Origin: Flavobacterium sp. H122
GTDB taxonomy: Bacteria > Bacteroidota > Bacteroidia > Flavobacteriales > Flavobacteriaceae
Assembly: GCF_004959765.1 (NCBI RefSeq)
Contig: NZ_SJZD01000001.1
Location: 248,001-312,000 of the forward strand
Direction of reading: 5' to 3'
Length of the DNA stretch: 64,000 nucleotides
Each line of letters starts with the position of its first letter. Position 1 is the stretch's first letter. Below the pieces are notes generated by a model that was given only the letters and a program-made list of their open reading frames with translations, had not been told where the DNA came from and made no database searches. This document shows, in pieces, positions 42,960-52,562 of this stretch. The translations under genes and the position numbers were made by a program.

Positions 42960-44033
42960 ATGAAGTCTATTATCAGAAACAATTTCATTAGCCTATTTAC
43001 AATCATCTCACTAAATTCTCTCGCACAGGAAATAAAATTTAATGACACTTCCAAATTAATTAAACCTACTCTCTTTGCCGATTTAGGTGAAACATGTACT
43101 ACGCCTGATGCCATGGCATTAGATAAAAAAGGAAATCTATATTTATCCGTTTTAAATCCAACTTCTTTTGATAAAAATGGAGCTAAAATTTTAACTTTTG
43201 ATAAAAATGACAAACCTGCCATTTGGTTTGACAAATTACCTCTACATCCTATTTCTAAAAGAGTCCATCCAATGGGAATTGATTTTGGACCCGATGGCAA
43301 CTTATACGTAATGGACAACCAATGCTTTACAAACCAACTAAATGCATCAAGAATAATAAGAGTAAACATAAGAAATGGTAAACCTATAGGTACAGATGTC
43401 TTAGTCGAAGGATTAAATTTTGCCGAAGCCATACGCTGGAAAAACAATAGAGCTTATATTACTGATGCTTTAACAGATGCAACTGGAAGAAAAAGTGCCA
43501 TCTATTCCTTCGAATTATCTGAAATGAATAAGGCTAAAATCGTTCTAACATCTGAAAATAAAACCAATTACTTGATTAGTGAATTTACCCTAAAACCTGA
43601 AGTAACAAAAAAATCTATTGGCATTGATGGTATTGCATTTGATAAAAAAGGAGATTTATATGCTGGAAATTTTGGTGATGGTGTAATTACAAAATTTGAA
43701 TTTAACAATAATGGGACTGTGAAGTCTAAAAAGGTAATCTTTGACTCCGATAAATTAAAATGTTGTGATGGTTTCTTTTATGACAAAAAACGGAATTCGA
43801 TTTTTATAGCTAACTACGACGATAATAGTGTTTACCAATTCAACTTAACCACAAATACCATTACGTTGATCTGGAAAAATGATAATAACAATGGCAGTGA
43901 CGGACAATTAGACAACCCTTGCGAAACCATTATATATAAAGGAAATTTGATCGTTGTTAATTATGACACTTTTCTGGGTGATAAAAACACCGAGATTGAC
44001 AACTTTCATACCATCTCAAAATTCAAACTTTAA
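42960..44033 (+). CDS. Exported SMP-30/NHL-like beta-propeller protein
   Basis: 357 residues with a signal peptide ending SLNSLAQ, then propeller repeats with GNLYLSV, GPDGNLYVMDNQC, KKGDLYAGNFGDG and KRNSIFIANYDDN. These resemble SMP-30/gluconolactonase and NHL proteins. Many such proteins bind a divalent metal and hydrolyse lactones, but catalytic residues could not be confirmed. It is divergent from the LytS/LytR pair and 33 bases before the serine hydrolase gene. Confidence 0.75.
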   Translation: MKSIIRNNFISLFTIISLNSLAQEIKFNDTSKLIKPTLFADLGETCTTPDAMALDKKGNLYLSVLNPTSFDKNGAKILTFDKNDKPAIWFDKLPLHPISKRVHPMGIDFGPDGNLYVMDNQCFTNQLNASRIIRVNIRNGKPIGTDVLVEGLNFAEAIRWKNNRAYITDALTDATGRKSAIYSFELSEMNKAKIVLTSENKTNYLISEFTLKPEVTKKSIGIDGIAFDKKGDLYAGNFGDGVITKFEFNNNGTVKSKKVIFDSDKLKCCDGFFYDKKRNSIFIANYDDNSVYQFNLTTNTITLIWKNDNNNGSDGQLDNPCETIIYKGNLIVVNYDTFLGDKNTEIDNFHTISKFKL

Positions 44034-44066
44034 ATCTATTAGACACTTTTAAAAAACTTAAAAAAA

Positions 44067-45135
44067 ATGAAAAAAATATTGCTTTTAACTGCTCTCTTAT
44101 GTACTATCAATTTAACATTTTCACAAGTTGACAAAGCCGATATGCTAATAAAAAACTTGATGCAGAAAAACAGAATTACCGGGTTACAACTAGCCGTTGT
44201 AAAAAACAATACGATTGTTAAAACGAGTAATTATGGATTAGCAAACTTACAGGATTCAATTGCAGTAGACAACAAGACCGTTTTTAGCATTAATTCAATT
44301 ACCAAATCATTTACAGGTGTAGCTATTATGCAATTAGTAGAAAATGGTAAATTAAATCTAGAAGATCCTATATCGAAACATTTAGATAGCCTGCCAACTA
44401 CATGGCAAAACATCACCATAAAGCAAATTGCAACTCATACATCTGGAATTCCCGATATTTGGGATTCCCAAGGAAATATTTTGTCTGAAAACAGTGAAGC
44501 CTTATTAAAAAAAATAAAAGAATTACCAGTGGCTTTCAAACCAGGAGAAGAATTAAGATACAATCAAACCAATTTCCTGTTACTTGGGATGATTATTGAA
44601 AAAGTAAGCAAAAAATCGTTTGAAAACTTCATTAAAGAAAACCAATTTGAAAAGGCTGGAATGAAAAACTCAATAAAAGCAGGATTTGGGGATTTCTACA
44701 ATATAATTAACCATACTGCAAGACCTTATTCATATTTTAGAAATGGTGTTCTAAACAATGTATATCAACCCATGCCTTCAATTTTATATCCAGCTGGCGG
44801 AATTTATTCCACTGCGACTGAAATAGCTCAATGGGTAATTGCATTGCAAAGTCATAAGCTGATTAATGCGGAAAGTCTTAAAATGCTTTTGAAACCAATA
44901 GAATTAAATAATGGAAAAGTATATGAAACGAACGATTTTCTAAATATAAGTTCGATTGGTTTTTCTATAGCTTCAAGAGAAAAAAAAAACAGTAATTGCT
45001 TCGCTGGGTGGTGCCAGAAATGCTTTGTACATTTATCCTAAAGATACTATTTCAATAGTAGTTTTGACAAATTTAATGGGTTCTCATCCACAAGATTTTA
45101 TAGAAGAAATTGCAAAGTTATATTTAGATAGATAA
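44067..45135 (+). pseudogene. Serine hydrolase (beta-lactamase-like), frameshifted at a poly-A run
   Basis: An exported class C beta-lactamase/D-Ala-D-Ala carboxypeptidase-like protein: signal peptide, then SITK (serine nucleophile, in FSINSITKSFTG) and YNQTN (Y-x-N motif). The frame breaks at a run of ten A (44980-44989) and stops at 45041. One base over, the reading continues as VIASLGGARNALYIYPKD ... EIAKLYLDR and ends at 45135. With nine A the gene would be whole at about 355 residues. The cause may be a sequencing error, a real mutation or slippage. Confidence 0.85.
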
Positions 45136-45207
45136 CAATAGCTCTTTAAAGTATAAGATATATTAAATATGCACTTTTAAATTGCATGTATGAATTTGTG
45201 TATTTAT

Positions 45208-45215
45208 TATATTTG
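45208..45215 (+). promoter_or_regulatory. Putative -7 promoter box
   Basis: TATATTTG matches TAnnTTTG, with a TTG 23 bases upstream. It could drive the YdeI-like gene 71 bases further on. Confidence 0.45.
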
Positions 45216-45286
45216 TAAATATCAGTTATGCAATTCATAAACTGAAAGTATACTGATAGAATTTTAAAACTAAAATGTTTGTATGA

Positions 45287-45859
45287 ATGGACAAACCTTC
45301 TAAAACCTGGCAGCAAAACGATTTATGGGAAAAAGAAATTGACCAATTAAAATCAATTATAAATAAAACACCATTGGTTGAAACAACTAAATGGGGAGGA
45401 ATTGTTTATACTTACAACAATAAAAACGTTTTGGGAATTGGAGGTTTCAAATCCTATTTTGGAATTTGGTTTTTTAATGGCGTGTTTTTAAAAGATGATT
45501 TAAACGTATTAGTCAGCGGAAATGAAACTACAAAAGCTCAACGTCAATGGCGATTCAATTCGGCAGAAGAAATCAATGAGAAAAAAATACTGGAATATAT
45601 AAACGAAGCCATTGAGCTTGAAAAACAAGGCAAAGTACATAAAGCTGAAAAATCACCTTTAGTGATGTCGGATTTCTTCAAAGATTTTTTGATAAACGAA
45701 CACTTAGAGACTGTTTTCGAAAATTTTACTTTGACTAAGAAAAAAGAATTTGTAGAATATATTGATACTGCCAAGCAGGAAAAAACAAAACTCGCCAGGC
45801 TAGAAAAAATTAAACCAATGATAGTAGAAGGCATTGGTTTAAATGATAAATACAGATAA
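45287..45859 (+). CDS. YdeI/OmpD-associated (DUF1801-type) family protein
   Basis: 190 residues. The first two thirds have the YdeI/DUF1801 pattern: LVETTKWGGIVYTYNNKNVLG, then GFKSYFGIWFFNGVFL. The tail is lysine-rich (KKEFVEYIDTAKQEKTKLARLEKI), also typical. No signal peptide, so cytoplasmic. The function of the family is not established. Confidence 0.85.
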   Translation: MDKPSKTWQQNDLWEKEIDQLKSIINKTPLVETTKWGGIVYTYNNKNVLGIGGFKSYFGIWFFNGVFLKDDLNVLVSGNETTKAQRQWRFNSAEEINEKKILEYINEAIELEKQGKVHKAEKSPLVMSDFFKDFLINEHLETVFENFTLTKKKEFVEYIDTAKQEKTKLARLEKIKPMIVEGIGLNDKYR

Positions 45860-45888
45860 CAAGCTTAATCAAACTAACCAAACTAAAA

Positions 45889-46950
45889 ATGAAAAACTTA
45901 TTTTTATCAGCATTATTCATGTTGAGTAATTTCTTATTTTCTCAAAAACAAAACGAAAACAAAATACCAAAAGGAAGCTATAGTCAAGGTTCTACATCTG
46001 GAATTTATATATTTGAAGACAATACCTTTGCATTGTATGGTTATGCCACATTAGTCTTTGGAGAGTATAAAATTCAAAACAATTCAATTGATTTTATTCC
46101 ATTTAAACCAGAACAACCATTCACTATTTTGGGCAGAGAAAATAAATCAGTCAAAAAAGGTATCAAACTTACTTTTGAAAGTTCATTTATCGAATATGAT
46201 TCGATTTTTGTAAAATTTGACAAAAAAAATCCAATAAATTTACTGGAATCCAACATTGAAAAAGGCAAACCATATTACATAACAAATCTTGATTACAAAC
46301 CAAGCCTTATAACTCTTATTCAAAACAAGGAGAACAGTGAAAACAACAACGATAGTAACACATACTCTTTTAACATCAACCCTAATTACAATGACTTTTT
46401 ATTATTTTACAATGTTTCAAAAAGAGAAAGCGAACCTTTTTCAGGAAAAATCATGTCTAAAAACAAACAAACAGTCTTAGTTTGTGATTGGGGAAATTTT
46501 AAAAAAGAAAATAAAGAAGAAGCTGAAATGCTGACATTTTTAAATCAATACAAGAAGGAATACCAAAAAAGTAAAACTCAAAATGAATTTCATTTTAATG
46601 ACCGTTTGAAAAAAGCAACAGGATATAATCATTTATCAGAAAGAGAAAACATTTTTTCAATCGACAATTACATTTTGGATGCAAGTTCCAACAAATATAT
46701 TCGTAAAGACATTTATAAAAAGCAAAAAAAATATCTAAACGAAAAAGTAACAGATTATCATGATGAAAGTATTATTTTAAAATACGATAAGATTAATCCG
46801 TCCCTTAAAAATTTTACTGATTTAAATAAAATTACAAAAGGAAAAAATGAGTTTCTATTTAAATCTTATAAAGATGAGAATAAAGATAAAAAGAAAGAGG
46901 AAATTAAATCTGAGAAAATTTATCTTTCAAAACCATTGGAACAGGATTAA
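45889..46950 (+). CDS. Exported hypothetical protein
   Basis: 353 residues with a signal peptide (MKNLFLSALFMLSNFLFS, then Q) and no recognised domain. The body is very rich in Lys, Asn and Glu, and predicted beta strands dominate the first half. It lies 29 bases after the YdeI-like gene and ends at a strong terminator. It could be a surface or periplasmic protein of Bacteroidetes only; no function is proposed. Confidence 0.7.
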   Translation: MKNLFLSALFMLSNFLFSQKQNENKIPKGSYSQGSTSGIYIFEDNTFALYGYATLVFGEYKIQNNSIDFIPFKPEQPFTILGRENKSVKKGIKLTFESSFIEYDSIFVKFDKKNPINLLESNIEKGKPYYITNLDYKPSLITLIQNKENSENNNDSNTYSFNINPNYNDFLLFYNVSKRESEPFSGKIMSKNKQTVLVCDWGNFKKENKEEAEMLTFLNQYKKEYQKSKTQNEFHFNDRLKKATGYNHLSERENIFSIDNYILDASSNKYIRKDIYKKQKKYLNEKVTDYHDESIILKYDKINPSLKNFTDLNKITKGKNEFLFKSYKDENKDKKKEEIKSEKIYLSKPLEQD

Positions 46951-46978
46951 ATAAATTACAACTGAGGTTAATACAAAT

Positions 46979-47007
46979 AAAATATGGGGCTTTAAGCCCC
47001 ATATTTT
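46979..47007. terminator. Bidirectional terminator
   Basis: AAAATATGGGGC and GCCCCATATTTT form a perfect stem between the converging hypothetical gene and yajC, with A/T tracts on both sides. Confidence 0.9.
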
Positions 47008-47024
47008 ATTCCCTGAATGAAAAT

Positions 47025-47288
47025 TTATTTTTTATTCAAAGCATTGCTTAAATCCAAAGAAATAGCCGAGCGTTCCATTTTAATTTTACCTGCCATTGTT
47101 TCAACAATTACAGTAGTTTCAGCTATTTCTGCTACTTTACCGTGAATACCGCTTTTTGTTACGATTTTGTCACCAACTTTCAGCGATGCTTCAAATGCTT
47201 TTTCTTTTTTAATTTTACGTTGCTGCGGTAGTATTAAGAATACGAACATTACAACAAACATCAATAAATAAGGCAAAAATTGTGTCAT
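47025..47288 (-). CDS. yajC: Preprotein translocase subunit YajC
   Basis: 87 residues: one N-terminal membrane helix (FLPYLLMFVVMFVFLILP) followed by QQRKIKKEKAFEASLKVGD and the conserved KSGIHGKVAEI segment. YajC is an accessory of SecDF in protein export. It is the last gene of nusB-DUF1573-yajC, a usual Bacteroidetes order. secDF itself is a few kilobases away. Confidence 0.94.
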   Translation of the reverse strand: MTQFLPYLLMFVVMFVFLILPQQRKIKKEKAFEASLKVGDKIVTKSGIHGKVAEIAETTVIVETMAGKIKMERSAISLDLSNALNKK

Positions 47289-47302
47289 TATGTTTTAAAA
47301 TA

Positions 47303-47833
47303 TTAGTGTTTATGATCTCCGTGATTTTCTCCTGCCGGCATAGGTACAGTTGCACCATCTGTTAAGATATTAGCTTTAAAGGCCAATACTTCATGACCGT
47401 TTTCAGTATTGGTAAGCAAAGCAATCGATTTTGATTGTGGTCCGGATTTTCCTTTAGAATCAAAAATGATTTTAATCTCACCTGATTCACCTTTTTTAAC
47501 TGCTGTTTTTGTCCATTCCGGCGCTGTACAGCCACATGAAGGACGGACTTCCATTACAAACAAATCGTTTTTACCTGTATTAGTGAATTTGAAGATATGC
47601 TCTACTTTATCACCTTGCTTGATATTCCCAAAATCAAATTCGGTTTCAGTGAATTTGATTATAGGATATTCCTCAGGTTTTAATTTTTTCTTCATGCTTT
47701 CATCCTGCATGGACAATTGACCTTGTGCAACTACCATATTATTTGCATCAACCTGCTGCGGTGCAAATTCATCTTTGTTTTTACATGATGCTAAAGCTAA
47801 AACTGCAATAAAAGCAATACTGTACTTTTTCAT
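47303..47833 (-). CDS. DUF1573 lipoprotein
   Basis: 176 residues. A lipoprotein signal (ALASC) is followed by a DUF1573 Ig-like domain with FDFGNIKQGDKVEHIFKFTN and PSCGCTAPEW. It ends in a His-rich tail (GENHGDHKH). The family is very common in Bacteroidetes; the function is unknown, perhaps envelope or metal-related. It lies 14 bases before yajC and 11 after nusB. Confidence 0.87.
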   Translation of the reverse strand: MKKYSIAFIAVLALASCKNKDEFAPQQVDANNMVVAQGQLSMQDESMKKKLKPEEYPIIKFTETEFDFGNIKQGDKVEHIFKFTNTGKNDLFVMEVRPSCGCTAPEWTKTAVKKGESGEIKIIFDSKGKSGPQSKSIALLTNTENGHEVLAFKANILTDGATVPMPAGENHGDHKH

Positions 47834-47844
47834 TCGTATAAATT

Positions 47845-48786
47845 TTACATTAAGCCACGGCCTGTTTTTTTCAACTTGCCGTTTGTGTTAAACTCTTTTA
47901 CCAGATTATCTAAAATTCCGTTGATAAATATAGAACTTTTTGGAGTAGAATACTCTTTTGCTAATTCTAAATATTCGTTAATTGTTACTTTAACCGGAAT
48001 TGAAGGGAATTTTAAAAGCTCACAAATAGCCATTTTTAAAATAATGGAATCCAACTCGGCAATACGGTCTGCCTCCCAGTTTGGTGTCTTTTCAGCATAT
48101 TCCTTAGCTAGAACCGCTTCATTCAAAACTGTTCTTCTAAACAATTGCGACACAAACTCCTTATCTTCAACATCGTTGTATAATTTTGGTACAAAAAACA
48201 GATCCTCATCAGATTTAAAGGCTTTAAGCTGCTTTAGAATTAAAGTATTCACAAGAGGAATATCATCAATCCACGTAAGTTTATGATCTTCAAGATATTC
48301 GTAAAGCTTGATGCTTGGTGCTATAATTTCGGTGAAAATATCAACAACCAAATCCTTGTCTTCTTCAAATTCATTAACACGGCCGCTCATGTATTTTTGA
48401 TACAAAGCACTTTCCTTGATTTCTTTCAATAAAATACTGATATACTCATCATCAACGTTCCAGTTATTAATCTTTCTGTTGGCAAGTGCCACAGATAATG
48501 AGTTGCTTTCGTCAAGAATACGAAGCACTTTATTGTTTATAAACTTGAGATTAGGATTTTTTTCTTCTTTAGTAGCTAAATGTTTCTTACTTGATATATC
48601 CAAAAACTCTTCTTCTTTTTTTCTGATTTCCACTAAAGTAGAGATCATAATAAGATACAAATCTTGTACGTTATCGATACTTTGAAATAAGAACTTTTCT
48701 TCCTTTTCAATATTATCTGAATGATTTTGATGCATTGAGTACAATGTCTGCATCACTTTAAGCCGGATATGTCTTCTGTTTAACAC
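47845..48786 (-). CDS. nusB: Transcription antitermination factor NusB
   Basis: 313 residues, about twice the length of E. coli NusB; the extra part is an N-terminal helical extension usual in Bacteroidetes. The NusB domain is at the C terminus (LNEAVLAKEYAEKTPNWEADRI, then KVTINEYLELAKEYSTPKS and FINGILDNL). It supports antitermination in rRNA operons. Its predicted promoter overlaps a 13-bp inverted repeat. Confidence 0.92.
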   Translation of the reverse strand: MLNRRHIRLKVMQTLYSMHQNHSDNIEKEEKFLFQSIDNVQDLYLIMISTLVEIRKKEEEFLDISSKKHLATKEEKNPNLKFINNKVLRILDESNSLSVALANRKINNWNVDDEYISILLKEIKESALYQKYMSGRVNEFEEDKDLVVDIFTEIIAPSIKLYEYLEDHKLTWIDDIPLVNTLILKQLKAFKSDEDLFFVPKLYNDVEDKEFVSQLFRRTVLNEAVLAKEYAEKTPNWEADRIAELDSIILKMAICELLKFPSIPVKVTINEYLELAKEYSTPKSSIFINGILDNLVKEFNTNGKLKKTGRGLM

Positions 48787-48811
48787 CTTTGTAAGAACTT
48801 TTTAAAATTAA

Positions 48812-48838
48812 TGAAGCGAAAGAAATTCTTTCGCTTCA
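48812..48838. repeat. 13-bp inverted repeat at the nusB promoter
   Basis: TGAAGCGAAAGAA and TTCTTTCGCTTCA are exact reverse complements with one base between. It covers the region where nusB transcription should begin (box at 48839-48846). It may be an operator or a leader hairpin. Confidence 0.65.
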
Positions 48839-48846
48839 CAAAAATA
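48839..48846 (-). promoter_or_regulatory. Putative -7 promoter box for nusB
   Basis: TATTTTTG on the minus strand matches TAnnTTTG; the start codon is 52 bases downstream. Confidence 0.45.
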
Positions 48847-48970
48847 CAATTTTATTTTAAAGATTATCAGACATCTTGGAATTCTTAAAAATTTTAGAGT
48901 CCGATTTCCTTATAATCTATATTAGTCTGACTTGTCTGACAATCCAAGCCTGTCTAAAAATCAATTTTTA

Positions 48971-50074
48971 TTACTTAGCCAATTCTTTCTTTCTCAAATC
49001 GATACGGTTCTGAGCAATTTTGAAAGCAGCTTCGTGAGTTGTAATATTATTAGCTTCTGCATAATCGAAAATTTCTAATGTAGTGTTATAGATATTTTCT
49101 GTTCTGCGCATTGCTTCATCTTTACCGTAATGAGCAATTTCACCATATACGTTAATAATACCACCAGCATTAATTAAGAAATCAGGAGCATATAAAATAC
49201 CTCTGTCTTTCAACATCTGTCCGTGACGAACTTCGTTAGCCAATTGGTTATTAGCCGCACCGGCAATTACTTGTGCTTTTAATTTAGCAATAGTTTCGTC
49301 ATTAACAGTAGCTCCTAAAGCACAAGGTGCATAGATATCAACATCAGCTGTGTATAAATCATCGCCCTGGAAGATTTTCGCACCGTATTTGTTTCCTATT
49401 TCCTGTAAACGAGCTTCGTTAATATCCGAAATAATAACTTTAGCACCTTCACCTGTTAAGTAATCTACTAAAGTTTCACCTACGTGACCAATTCCTTGTA
49501 CTAAAACTCTTTTTCCAGCTAAATTATCTGTACCAAATTTATATTTAGCAGCAGCTTTCATACCCATGTAAACACCATAAGCTGTTACAGGCGATGGATT
49601 TCCTGAACCACCTATAGCTTCAGAAATACCTGTTACGTGTGCTGTATGCTTACGGATTAAGTCCATATCAGCTGTTGTAGTTCCTACATCTTCTGCAGTA
49701 ATGTAACGGCCGCTTAACGAATCTACATATTCACCAAATTTAGCAATCATTTCAGGAGTCTTGTCAATTTTAGAATCTCCAATAATTACCGCTTTACCCC
49801 CACCTAAATTCAATCCTGAGATAGCCGACTTAAATGTCATTCCGCGCGAAAGGCGCAATACATCATTTAATGCTTCCCATTCGTTAGTGTATTTCCACAT
49901 TCTAGTACCTCCTAATGCAGGTCCTAATACTGTGTTATGGATACCAATAATTGCTTTTAATCCAGTATCTTTGTCTTGACAAAAAACAATTTGTTCGTGA
50001 TTATCAAAAGAAACTTGACCAAAAACAGGGTCAACTTTATGAAGTTCACTAGCTTTAACAGATTCAGTAATCAT
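48971..50074 (-). CDS. Glu/Leu/Phe/Val dehydrogenase family protein
   Basis: 367 residues. It has the catalytic GLNLGGGKAVI and a C-terminal NAD-binding domain with VQGIGHVGETLVDYL. The length and motifs fit leucine/valine dehydrogenases, which deaminate branched-chain amino acids; the exact amino acid is not certain. A stand-alone gene with a promoter box at 50121-50128. Confidence 0.9.
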   Translation of the reverse strand: MITESVKASELHKVDPVFGQVSFDNHEQIVFCQDKDTGLKAIIGIHNTVLGPALGGTRMWKYTNEWEALNDVLRLSRGMTFKSAISGLNLGGGKAVIIGDSKIDKTPEMIAKFGEYVDSLSGRYITAEDVGTTTADMDLIRKHTAHVTGISEAIGGSGNPSPVTAYGVYMGMKAAAKYKFGTDNLAGKRVLVQGIGHVGETLVDYLTGEGAKVIISDINEARLQEIGNKYGAKIFQGDDLYTADVDIYAPCALGATVNDETIAKLKAQVIAGAANNQLANEVRHGQMLKDRGILYAPDFLINAGGIINVYGEIAHYGKDEAMRRTENIYNTTLEIFDYAEANNITTHEAAFKIAQNRIDLRKKELAK

Positions 50075-50120
50075 AATGAATGTTTTTTTAAATAGTTTGG
50101 TTTACTTTTTAAAACCGGTG

Positions 50121-50128
50121 CAAAATTA
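50121..50128 (-). promoter_or_regulatory. Putative promoter of the amino-acid dehydrogenase gene
   Basis: TAATTTTG on the minus strand matches TAnnTTTG. A TTG (minus strand, 50150-50152) lies 21 bases further upstream as a -33 candidate. Confidence 0.5.
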
Positions 50129-50272
50129 CGGTTTTCTATCAAAAGTTTGCAATATTAAGACAAAAAATCGTACGGTGTTACAAAATATATAATTTTATTT
50201 TCAATAATTTTAATAAGATTTACCAATATATTTTTAATAAATATTCAACAAATTAGTTATTTTTATAAATAA

Positions 50273-52033
50273 ATGAAAGAACTTAAGCATATCAATCATT
50301 ATTTCCTCAAGTATAAATACCATTTTTTTGGAGGAATTTTAATAACCATAATCGCACAAATTTTTTCACTTTACACCCCGGAATTAATCGGAGATTCGAT
50401 TACTGCTATTGAAAAGTATTTCAAATCGGGTAAAATAAACCCTGAATTAATAAAAAAAGAATTACTTGAAAATATTTTACTGATTTTAGGCACTACTATT
50501 ATTGCCGGCATACTTACTTTTTTGATGCGTCAAACATTAATTGTAATGTCACGTCATGTAGAATTCGACATGAAAAATGATATTTTCAGAAAGTATGAAG
50601 AACTTACTCAGAATTTCTACAAGAAAAACCGCACCGGTGATTTAATGAACCGTATAAGTGAGGATGTCGGACGTGTGCGAATGTATGTTGGCCCGGCTGT
50701 CATGTACACTATAAATACCATAATCCGGTTTGCAGTCGTGATATTTTACATGATCAAGGTATCCCCTAAACTAACATTAATAGTATTGCTTCCTTTACCT
50801 CTGTTGGCATATTTTATTTTCAAACTAAGCACAGAAATCAATAAAAAAAGTACCATTTTTCAGCAAAACCTATCAAAACTGACATCTTTTGCACAGGAAT
50901 TCTTTTCGGGAATAAGAGTTATAAAAGCATACACAATAGAAAACGTCAAAGAAGATGAGTTTAAAGAATTATCAGATCAAAGCTATTCGAAAAGTGTCGA
51001 TTTAGCCAAAACACAGGCTCTTTTTGGACCGCTTATGTTGTTATTGATTGGTATCAGTAATTTATTGGTAATTTCAATTGGATGTTACATGTATATAAAC
51101 GGCAGTTTAGCCGATATAGGTATCATAGCAAAATTCATACTTTATATCAACATGCTTGTTTGGCCTGTAGCTTCAATAGGCTGGGTTTCATCATTGGTTC
51201 AGGAGGCCGAAGCTTCTCAAAAACGTATTAATGAATTTTTGAAAATTGATCCTGAAATAAAGAACAATAACGCAAAACCAATAAAAATTGAAGGAGAAAT
51301 AACTTTTCACAATGTCTCATTAGTTTATGACGATACAAACATCAAAGCCCTTGACAATGTAAGTTTTGAAGTCCCAAAAGGAGAAACATTGGCTATTATA
51401 GGAAGTACAGGCTCCGGCAAATCCACCATTTTATCATTAATCAGCAGATTATACGATCCAACCGAAGGATATATATTGCTGGACGGTCATAATTTAACCG
51501 ATTTAAATCTTGAAAATATCCGCGACGCCATTGGTGTAGTACCACAGGATGCCTTTCTTTTTTCTGATACTATTAACAACAATATCAAATTTGGAAAAGA
51601 AGATGCTAATCAGGATGAAGTTATATTTTCAGCCAAAAATGCTGCGGTACATCAAAATATAATTGATTTTAAGGATCAATACGAAACTGTTTTAGGCGAA
51701 AGAGGAATCACACTGTCTGGAGGTCAGAAACAACGTGTATCTATTGCGCGTGCTTTTATAAAAAGACCACAGATTTTACTTTTGGATGATTGCCTGTCAG
51801 CTGTCGATACCGAAACAGAAGAAGAAATTTTAACCAATTTAGATAAAATCTCCCACGGAAAAACAACGATTATTGTAAGTCACAGAGCTTCTTCTGCAAA
51901 AAATGCAGACAAAATCATCATACTTGACAACGGAAAAATTATCCAGCAAGGCACTCATAATCAACTAGTAAACCAAGAAGGCTATTACAAAGAGTTATAT
52001 TTAAAACAAATTGCTGAAAAAGAATTACTTTAA
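50273..52033 (+). CDS. ABC exporter, fused membrane and ATPase domains
   Basis: 586 residues: six membrane helices in the N-terminal half, then an ATPase with Walker A GSTGSGKST, signature LSGGQKQR, Walker B ILLLDDCLSAVD and the switch His in IVSHRA. This is a type IV (MsbA/multidrug-like) half-exporter that works as a dimer. The substrate (lipid, drug or peptide) is unknown. It is divergent from the dehydrogenase gene. Confidence 0.93.
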   Translation: MKELKHINHYFLKYKYHFFGGILITIIAQIFSLYTPELIGDSITAIEKYFKSGKINPELIKKELLENILLILGTTIIAGILTFLMRQTLIVMSRHVEFDMKNDIFRKYEELTQNFYKKNRTGDLMNRISEDVGRVRMYVGPAVMYTINTIIRFAVVIFYMIKVSPKLTLIVLLPLPLLAYFIFKLSTEINKKSTIFQQNLSKLTSFAQEFFSGIRVIKAYTIENVKEDEFKELSDQSYSKSVDLAKTQALFGPLMLLLIGISNLLVISIGCYMYINGSLADIGIIAKFILYINMLVWPVASIGWVSSLVQEAEASQKRINEFLKIDPEIKNNNAKPIKIEGEITFHNVSLVYDDTNIKALDNVSFEVPKGETLAIIGSTGSGKSTILSLISRLYDPTEGYILLDGHNLTDLNLENIRDAIGVVPQDAFLFSDTINNNIKFGKEDANQDEVIFSAKNAAVHQNIIDFKDQYETVLGERGITLSGGQKQRVSIARAFIKRPQILLLDDCLSAVDTETEEEILTNLDKISHGKTTIIVSHRASSAKNADKIIILDNGKIIQQGTHNQLVNQEGYYKELYLKQIAEKELL

Positions 52034-52098
52034 TTGTTTGGCTGGATTAATTTTTTTTTCCAAATTTGAACATCGCAACACAAAATAAATTTGATAGA

Positions 52099-52476
52099 AT
52101 GAGAATGAACGAAAACGAAATGTTAGAAAAAGAGGAAATATTCTCTAAAGTATTACGTGCAGGAAGAAGAACCTATTTCTTTGATGTACGTTCTACAAAA
52201 GCGGATGATTATTACATCACTATTACAGAAAGTAAAAAATTCACTGAAGAAGATGGTTCATTCCATTTCAAAAAGCATAAAATTTACCTATACAAGGAAG
52301 ATTTTTCCGCTTTCAGAGAAATATTAGACGAAATGACCGATTTTGTTTTGCAGCAAAAAGGTGAGGAAGTGATATCAGAACGTCATCAGAAAGATTTCAA
52401 AAAAGAATATCAAAACGACAGAGATGCAGAAGAACCACGCAACAGCTTCACTGATATCGATTTTGATGACATTTAA
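52099..52476 (+). CDS. PUR-domain (DUF3276) DNA/RNA-binding protein
   Basis: About 125 residues. It has the PUR-alpha-type fold seen in DUF3276: SKVLRAGRRTYFFDVRSTK, then YYITITESKKF and FHFKKHKIYLYKEDF. It probably binds single-stranded nucleic acid in the cytoplasm. The ATG at 52099 is preferred; a TTG at 52066 would add 11 residues. It ends with an acidic tail (DIDFDDI) and a strong terminator. Confidence 0.85.
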   Translation: MRMNENEMLEKEEIFSKVLRAGRRTYFFDVRSTKADDYYITITESKKFTEEDGSFHFKKHKIYLYKEDFSAFREILDEMTDFVLQQKGEEVISERHQKDFKKEYQNDRDAEEPRNSFTDIDFDDI

Positions 52477-52495
52477 TAAGATAGCAAAAACATAC

Positions 52496-52530
52496 AAAAA
52501 GCCTAAAATCAAATGATTTTAGGCTTTTTT
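52496..52530 (+). terminator. Terminator after the PUR-domain gene
   Basis: AAAAAGCCTAAAATCA pairs with TGATTTTAGGCTTTTT, a 16-bp stem ending in a T run. Confidence 0.92.
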
Positions 52531-52562
52531 AATAATAATTGACACATATTTATACAATTTTC

